NCBI GenBank assembly: GCA_964609365.1
Contig: CAZSRC010000002.1
Span: 1 to 45,431 of the forward strand
DNA: 45,431 nt
Direction: 5' to 3'
From: GCA-002840305 sp964609365
GTDB lineage: Bacteria; Patescibacteriota; Patescibacteriia; Patescibacteriales; UBA12465
The stretch's first letter is position 1; each line of letters starts with the position of its first letter. The position numbers and the translations under genes are program-made. Shown here piece by piece: positions 41,867 through 45,431 of this stretch. Below the pieces are notes generated by a model that searched no databases, was not told the origin of the DNA, and saw nothing but the letters and a program-made list of their open reading frames with translations.

Positions 41867-42885
41867 GTATTAAAATTCAAAAAAATATTAAACTTTCTGA
41901 TTATTGTACATTTAAAATTGGTGGAATGGCAGAGTTTTTTGTTATTATAAAAACCAAGGAGGATTTAATTTTTGCAATTAATTGGGCAAAAAAAAATCAA
42001 AAAAATATTTTTATTCTAGGTTCTGGCTCTAATGTTTTATTTTCTGATCAAAAATTTTCCGGCTTAGTAATAAAAAATGAAATTAAGGGAATGGAAATTA
42101 CCTCAGAAAATGAACAAGAGCTTATTATTAGATCTGCTAGTGGTGAATCTTGGTCAAGATTAGTTTATTTTTCAATTGAAAAAAGTTTATACGGGATGGA
42201 GAATACTTTTTATATTCCTGGAACAGTTGGCGCCGCTCCAGTACAAAATATTGGTGCATATGGAGTTGAGTTAAAAGATTTTTTTTATAATTTATCAGCT
42301 ATTAATTTAGAAACTGGACAAGAAGAGTATTTTAATTTAAGGGATTGTCAATTTGCTTATCGAGATAGTATTTTTAAACAGGCCCTAAAAGGAAAATATT
42401 TTATTCTTTGGGTGGAGGTAAAATTAAAAAGAAATGGAGAATTAAAACTAGATTATCCCGATATTCAAAAAGCTTTAAGTGAAAAAAACTTAACCAAGCC
42501 AACTTTAAAAGAATTAACTGAAATTATTAGGGAGATTAGAGACCAAAAATTACCTAACCCAGCTATCTTGCCAAACGCCGGATCATTTTTTAAAAATCCT
42601 ATTATCAATTCAGATCTATTTGTAGAATTAAAAGATAAATATTTAGATTTAAAATATTTTATAAACAATGATCAAATAAAAATACCAGCAGCTTGGTTAA
42701 TTGAAAAATGTGGATTTAAGGGAAGGAGATTTTCTTCTGTTGGTGTTTATGATAAACAGGCTTTGATTATTGTAAATCATGGAGGGGCTAGCCAACTTGA
42801 TATTCTAGATTTATCTAAAAAGATAAAAATAGAGGTTAAAAATAGATTTAAAATAGACCTAGAAGAAGAGGTAAATATATTATAA
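41863..42885 (+). CDS. murB: UDP-N-acetylenolpyruvoylglucosamine reductase MurB
   Basis: 340-aa FAD enzyme making UDP-MurNAc. FAD domain: CTFKIGGMAEFFV, LGSGSNVLFSD and PGTVGAAPVQNIGAYGVEL. Substrate domain: YRDSIFK, LPNAGSFFKNP and AAWLIEKCGFKG. The serine proton donor lies in AGSFFKNP. Type I layout. The ATG at 41863 overlaps the murC TGA (ATGA), so it is preferred over ATG 41851. Last mur gene of the operon; alaS follows after 13 nt. Confidence 0.93.
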   Translation: MSIKIQKNIKLSDYCTFKIGGMAEFFVIIKTKEDLIFAINWAKKNQKNIFILGSGSNVLFSDQKFSGLVIKNEIKGMEITSENEQELIIRSASGESWSRLVYFSIEKSLYGMENTFYIPGTVGAAPVQNIGAYGVELKDFFYNLSAINLETGQEEYFNLRDCQFAYRDSIFKQALKGKYFILWVEVKLKRNGELKLDYPDIQKALSEKNLTKPTLKELTEIIREIRDQKLPNPAILPNAGSFFKNPIINSDLFVELKDKYLDLKYFINNDQIKIPAAWLIEKCGFKGRRFSSVGVYDKQALIIVNHGGASQLDILDLSKKIKIEVKNRFKIDLEEEVNIL

Positions 42886-42898
42886 TTTTTAAAAATTT

Positions 42899-44776
42899 AT
42901 GAATACTAATGAAATAAGAAAAAAATATTTTGATTTTTTTCAAAAGAAAGGTCACAAACTAATATCATCTGCGTCACTAATTCCAGAAAATGATCCTAGT
43001 TTACTTTTTACTAATTCTGGAATGTCACCACTCGTACCTTATTTATTGGGGGAGATTCATCCGGGTGGACTTAGATTACTTAATAGTCAAAAATGTTTTC
43101 GTAGTGAAGATATAGATGATGTGGGAGATGGAAGGCATAATACTTTTTTTGAAATGTTGGGAAATTGGAGTTTGGGTGATTATTTTAAAGAAGATCAATT
43201 AAATTGGTGGTATGAGTTTTTAATAGAAGAGTTGGGACTTGATATAAATAGAATTTATCAAACTGTTTATGTTGGCGATGGTGAAAAAATTAAAAAGGAC
43301 AATGATTCCATCGATATTATGAAAAAAATTTATAGTAAATATGGAGTAGATGCTTTTGAGGGACCGGAAACAACAAGTAGGGGCGATAGAGGGCCAGGAA
43401 TTAAAATAGATTTTTCCAAACAAAAAATATTTGCTTATCGTGATAAAAATTGGTGGCAAAGAGGTAATACTATAAGAGAGTTGGGTGGTCCTGATAGTGA
43501 AACATTTTATGATACAGAAAGAGAACATGATATTAAGTTTGGACCATATTGTCATGTTAATTGTGATTGCGGAAGATTTGTAGAGATTGGTAATTCCGTT
43601 TTTATGCAATATCAAAAAGGGGTTAACTCATGGGAGGAACTAGAGAATAAAAATGTTGATTTTGGTGGTGGTCTAGAAAGGTTAACAATGGCTACAAATA
43701 AATTAGATAATATTTTCAAAATTGATTCTTTGTATAATGTTATTCTAAAAATAGAAGAGTTATCTGGTAAAAAATATGAAGAAAACAAAAAATATTTTGA
43801 AATAATATCTGATCATATTAAATCATCCACATTCTTACTTGGTGATGATAAAAAGATGAGCCCATCTAATACTGATCAGGGTTATATTATTAGAAGGTTA
43901 ATCAGGAGAGCTCTTAGATCAGCTCGTCAAATAGGTATTAATCAAAATGGTTTTATTCTAGAGGCTTCAAAAATGATTATTGATTTTTATAAAGATGAGT
44001 ATCAAGAATTACAAAGAAATAGAGATTTTATTTTAAAGAGCTTGTCAGAGGAAGAGCAAAAATTTTCTAAAATGATTGAAAGAGGTGAAAAGATTTTAAA
44101 TTCTTTATCTAATTCATCTTCTGAGATCAGCGGGCAAATGGCATTTGATTTATTCCAGTCTCATGGCTATCCATTGGAAATGACAGAAGAGATAATTTCA
44201 GAAAAAAATATAAAAAAAACGGAAAAATTCAAAGAGGAATATTATCAAGAATTTTCTAATCATCAAGAATTATCAAAAACTTCTAGTGCTGGAAAATTCA
44301 AGGGTGGACTAGCTGACCAAAGCGAAGCAACCACTAAACTTCATACAGCTGCTCATTTATTATTAGAATCCCTGAGAAGAGTTCTTGGTGATCACGTCGA
44401 ACAAAGAGGAAGTAATATTACAGCTGAAAGATTGCGTTTTGATTTTTCTCATTCAGAAAAAATGACCGATGATCAAAAGAGTCAGGTAGAAAAAATGGTT
44501 AATGACATTATTTTGACTGGAGCATCTATTAGTTGCGAAGAAATGAGCCTTGATGAAGCTAAAAAAATAGGTGCAACCGGTATTTTTGAATCTAAATATG
44601 GAGAAAGAGTAAAAGTTTATTCTGTTTCTGATTTTTCTAAAGAAATATGTGGCGGCCCACATGTAGAAAATTTAAAAGATTTAGGTATTTTTAAGATACA
44701 AAAAGAAGAGAGTTCTAGCGCTGGGGTTAGAAGAATAAAGGCCGTTTTAATAACTCTTGACAATAGTAACAATTAA
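42899..44776 (+). CDS. alaS: Alanine--tRNA ligase without C-Ala domain
   Basis: 625-aa class II synthetase. Motif 1/2 region: FTNSGMSPLVPYL, NSQKCFRSEDIDDVG and RHNTFFEMLGNWSLGDYF. Motif 3: GGGLERLTMA. Editing domain with zinc-binding H482xxxH486 (HTAAHLL) and C584xxxH588 (CGGPHVEN). The protein ends at IKAVLITLDNSNN, just after the editing domain, so the C-terminal C-Ala/DHHA1 domain (about 250 residues in E. coli) is missing. Dimerisation and tRNA bridging must differ. It follows murB and ends at a strong hairpin. Confidence 0.93.
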   Translation: MNTNEIRKKYFDFFQKKGHKLISSASLIPENDPSLLFTNSGMSPLVPYLLGEIHPGGLRLLNSQKCFRSEDIDDVGDGRHNTFFEMLGNWSLGDYFKEDQLNWWYEFLIEELGLDINRIYQTVYVGDGEKIKKDNDSIDIMKKIYSKYGVDAFEGPETTSRGDRGPGIKIDFSKQKIFAYRDKNWWQRGNTIRELGGPDSETFYDTEREHDIKFGPYCHVNCDCGRFVEIGNSVFMQYQKGVNSWEELENKNVDFGGGLERLTMATNKLDNIFKIDSLYNVILKIEELSGKKYEENKKYFEIISDHIKSSTFLLGDDKKMSPSNTDQGYIIRRLIRRALRSARQIGINQNGFILEASKMIIDFYKDEYQELQRNRDFILKSLSEEEQKFSKMIERGEKILNSLSNSSSEISGQMAFDLFQSHGYPLEMTEEIISEKNIKKTEKFKEEYYQEFSNHQELSKTSSAGKFKGGLADQSEATTKLHTAAHLLLESLRRVLGDHVEQRGSNITAERLRFDFSHSEKMTDDQKSQVEKMVNDIILTGASISCEEMSLDEAKKIGATGIFESKYGERVKVYSVSDFSKEICGGPHVENLKDLGIFKIQKEESSSAGVRRIKAVLITLDNSNN

Positions 44777-44834
44777 ATATATAATAATTTTATAAATATT
44801 TTAAAAATATTAATTTTTTGTATTTTTAAATAAT

Positions 44835-44872
44835 TTTGATAGAGAAAATATTTTTCTTTATCAAATTTTTTT
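44835..44872 (+). terminator. Terminator after alaS, abutting the infA start
   Basis: TTTGATAGAGAAAA (44835-44848) pairs with TTTTCTTTATCAAA (44852-44865), 14 bp with one G-T wobble and a 3-nt loop, followed by T7. The T run ends 6 nt before the infA ATG (44879), so no promoter can lie between terminator and gene unless it is within the hairpin. Confidence 0.75.
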
Positions 44873-44878
44873 GTGTTA

Positions 44879-45118
44879 ATGGATAATAAAAACAATACAA
44901 CTATTGATTCTAAGGATTTCATCGAATTAAAAGGTGAAATATTGGAATTAATGCCAGCAGCTAATTTTAAGATAAAATTAGAAAATGGTCATGAGATTCT
45001 TGGACATTTGTCCGGAAAGATGAGAATGAATAAAATAAGGTTACTTCCTGGTGATAGGGTCAAGATTCAAATGAGTCCTTATGATCTTAGTAAGGGAAGA
45101 ATTACCTTTCGTCTTTAA
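44879..45118 (+). CDS. infA: Translation initiation factor IF-1
   Basis: 79-aa OB-fold protein that binds the 30S A site. Core: IELKGEILELMPAANFKIKL, GHEILGHLSGKMRMNKIRLL and PGDRVKIQMSPYDLSKGRI. It carries about 10 extra N-terminal residues compared with the 72-aa norm. GTG at 44873 is in frame, but ATG 44879 is preferred. Head of an infA-rpmJ-rpsM cluster, the conserved alpha-operon start. The hairpin directly upstream leaves its promoter unclear. Confidence 0.92.
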   Translation: MDNKNNTTIDSKDFIELKGEILELMPAANFKIKLENGHEILGHLSGKMRMNKIRLLPGDRVKIQMSPYDLSKGRITFRL

Positions 45119-45178
45119 ATTATATTTGCTAATTAAGAAAAGCAGTTTTAAAACTAAGTTTTAGCTGTTAAAAATATT

Positions 45179-45292
45179 ATGAAAGTTAGAGCTAGTGCTA
45201 AAAAAATTTGTAAAGATTGTAAGGTTGTCAGACGTGATGGCAGAGTTCATGTTATTTGTAAAAACCCTAAACATAAACAAAGACAAGGTTAA
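45179..45292 (+). CDS. rpmJ: 50S ribosomal protein L36
   Basis: 37-aa zinc-binding ribosomal protein. Reads MKVRASAKKICKDCK, then RDGRVHVICKNPKHKQRQG, with zinc ligands C11, C14, C27 and H32. Typical size (37-38 aa). It lies 60 nt after infA and 24 nt before rpsM, the standard gene order. Confidence 0.97.
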   Translation: MKVRASAKKICKDCKVVRRDGRVHVICKNPKHKQRQG

Positions 45293-45316
45293 TAAATCCT
45301 AAAGTTTTATATATCT

Positions 45317-45431
45317 ATGGCAGTAAGAATCGCAGGAATTAATATTCCTAATGACAAAAGAATAGAAATTGCTTTAACCTATATTTACGGTATTGGTAAA
45401 GTTAAAGCTAATAGAATCTTAGCTGAAGCTA
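45317..45431 (+). CDS. rpsM: 30S ribosomal protein S13 (3' end outside window)
   Basis: Only the first 38 codons are visible. MAVRIAGINIPNDKRIEIAL and YIYGIGKVKANRIL match the S13 N terminus, including the helix-turn-helix segment. The gene runs off the end of the window. It follows rpmJ as in the alpha operon. Confidence 0.95.
   Translation, partial: MAVRIAGINIPNDKRIEIALTYIYGIGKVKANRILAEA

Noticed and set aside
43220..43615. 131-aa open frame opposite alaS
   Set aside because: Lies wholly inside a firmly identified synthetase gene on the other strand and resembles no protein.
45141..45168. Palindromic AGTTTTAAAACT..AGTTTTAGCTG stretch between infA and rpmJ
   Set aside because: Alternative overlapping pairings, all A/T-rich and short; no convincing terminator or leader structure.
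139..45431. Alternative genetic code (UGA as Gly or Trp)
   Set aside because: All genes are intact with UGA as stop, and two genes end at TGA in ATGA overlaps.
1..45431. CRISPR array, prophage, integrase or transposase genes
   Set aside because: No regularly spaced direct repeats, no phage structural genes and no recombinase motifs were seen; the only mobile-looking item is the palindrome at 30166.

Overview
The window looks like chromosome from an A+T-rich member of the Candidate Phyla Radiation (Patescibacteria), most likely the Parcubacteria side. This placement is inferred from gene content and protein style. Several housekeeping proteins are short: pyruvate kinase has no C-terminal domain, alanyl-tRNA synthetase has no C-terminal domain, and prolyl-tRNA synthetase has no INS editing insertion. 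MurG begins GGGTGGSV instead of GGTGGH, PrmC has NLPY instead of NPPY, and almost no gene has a Shine-Dalgarno sequence. UGA is a genuine stop codon (two genes end with it), which argues against the UGA=Gly lineages (Gracilibacteria, Absconditabacteria).

Layout. 1-82: 3' half of tRNA-Thr(UGU) and its terminator. 85-7223: mtaB, an orphan sensor kinase, lemA, a 50-residue membrane peptide, htpX, a short pyruvate kinase, a U32/TrhP tRNA-modification protein and ruvA. 7258-12510: proS, mreBCD, a PfkB sugar kinase and an orphan response regulator. 12534-17687: a MacA/MacB-type exporter with an adapter carrying a very long coiled coil, one ATPase and two different FtsX-like permeases. 17693-21068: a second mreB, a glycosyltransferase and a DUF3048 protein. 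21091-23342, minus strand: rpmE, prfA and prmC. 23453-27928: a complete dTDP-rhamnose operon (rmlC, B, D, A) running into hisS. 27970-31390, minus strand: two unknown soluble proteins and two GT4 glycosyltransferases, with a GC-richer hairpin element between the glycosyltransferases. 31420-36527: a large membrane protein (possibly GT-C), a DEAD-box helicase, a methyltransferase, and a convergent GT2 + DUF2304 pair. 36600-42885: a small membrane protein, then mraY, ftsW, murG, murC and murB. 42899-45431: alaS, then infA, rpmJ and the start of rpsM (head of the alpha ribosomal-protein operon).

How it fits together: much of the window builds or shapes the cell surface. This includes peptidoglycan precursor synthesis (mraY, murG, murC, murB, ftsW), the elongation scaffold (mreBCD and a second MreB), surface glycan assembly (rml genes plus five glycosyltransferase-like genes) and envelope export and quality control (exporter, LemA, HtpX). 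The rest is translation: four tRNA-ligase or tRNA-modification genes, a release factor and its methylase, and ribosomal genes. All intergenic gaps are under 200 bases. No CRISPR array, rRNA, prophage or transposase gene was seen.

Most noteworthy: (1) a perfect 9-bp hairpin hides the only SD-like site upstream of htpX, using an arm that resembles the 16S anti-SD, a candidate translational switch; (2) a 71-nt GC-richer imperfect palindrome at 30166-30236 resembles a mobile REP/MITE-type element; (3) a second MreB lacks the N-terminal membrane helix; (4) there is a two-gene unit of unknown function with one of the very few true Shine-Dalgarno sequences in the window.
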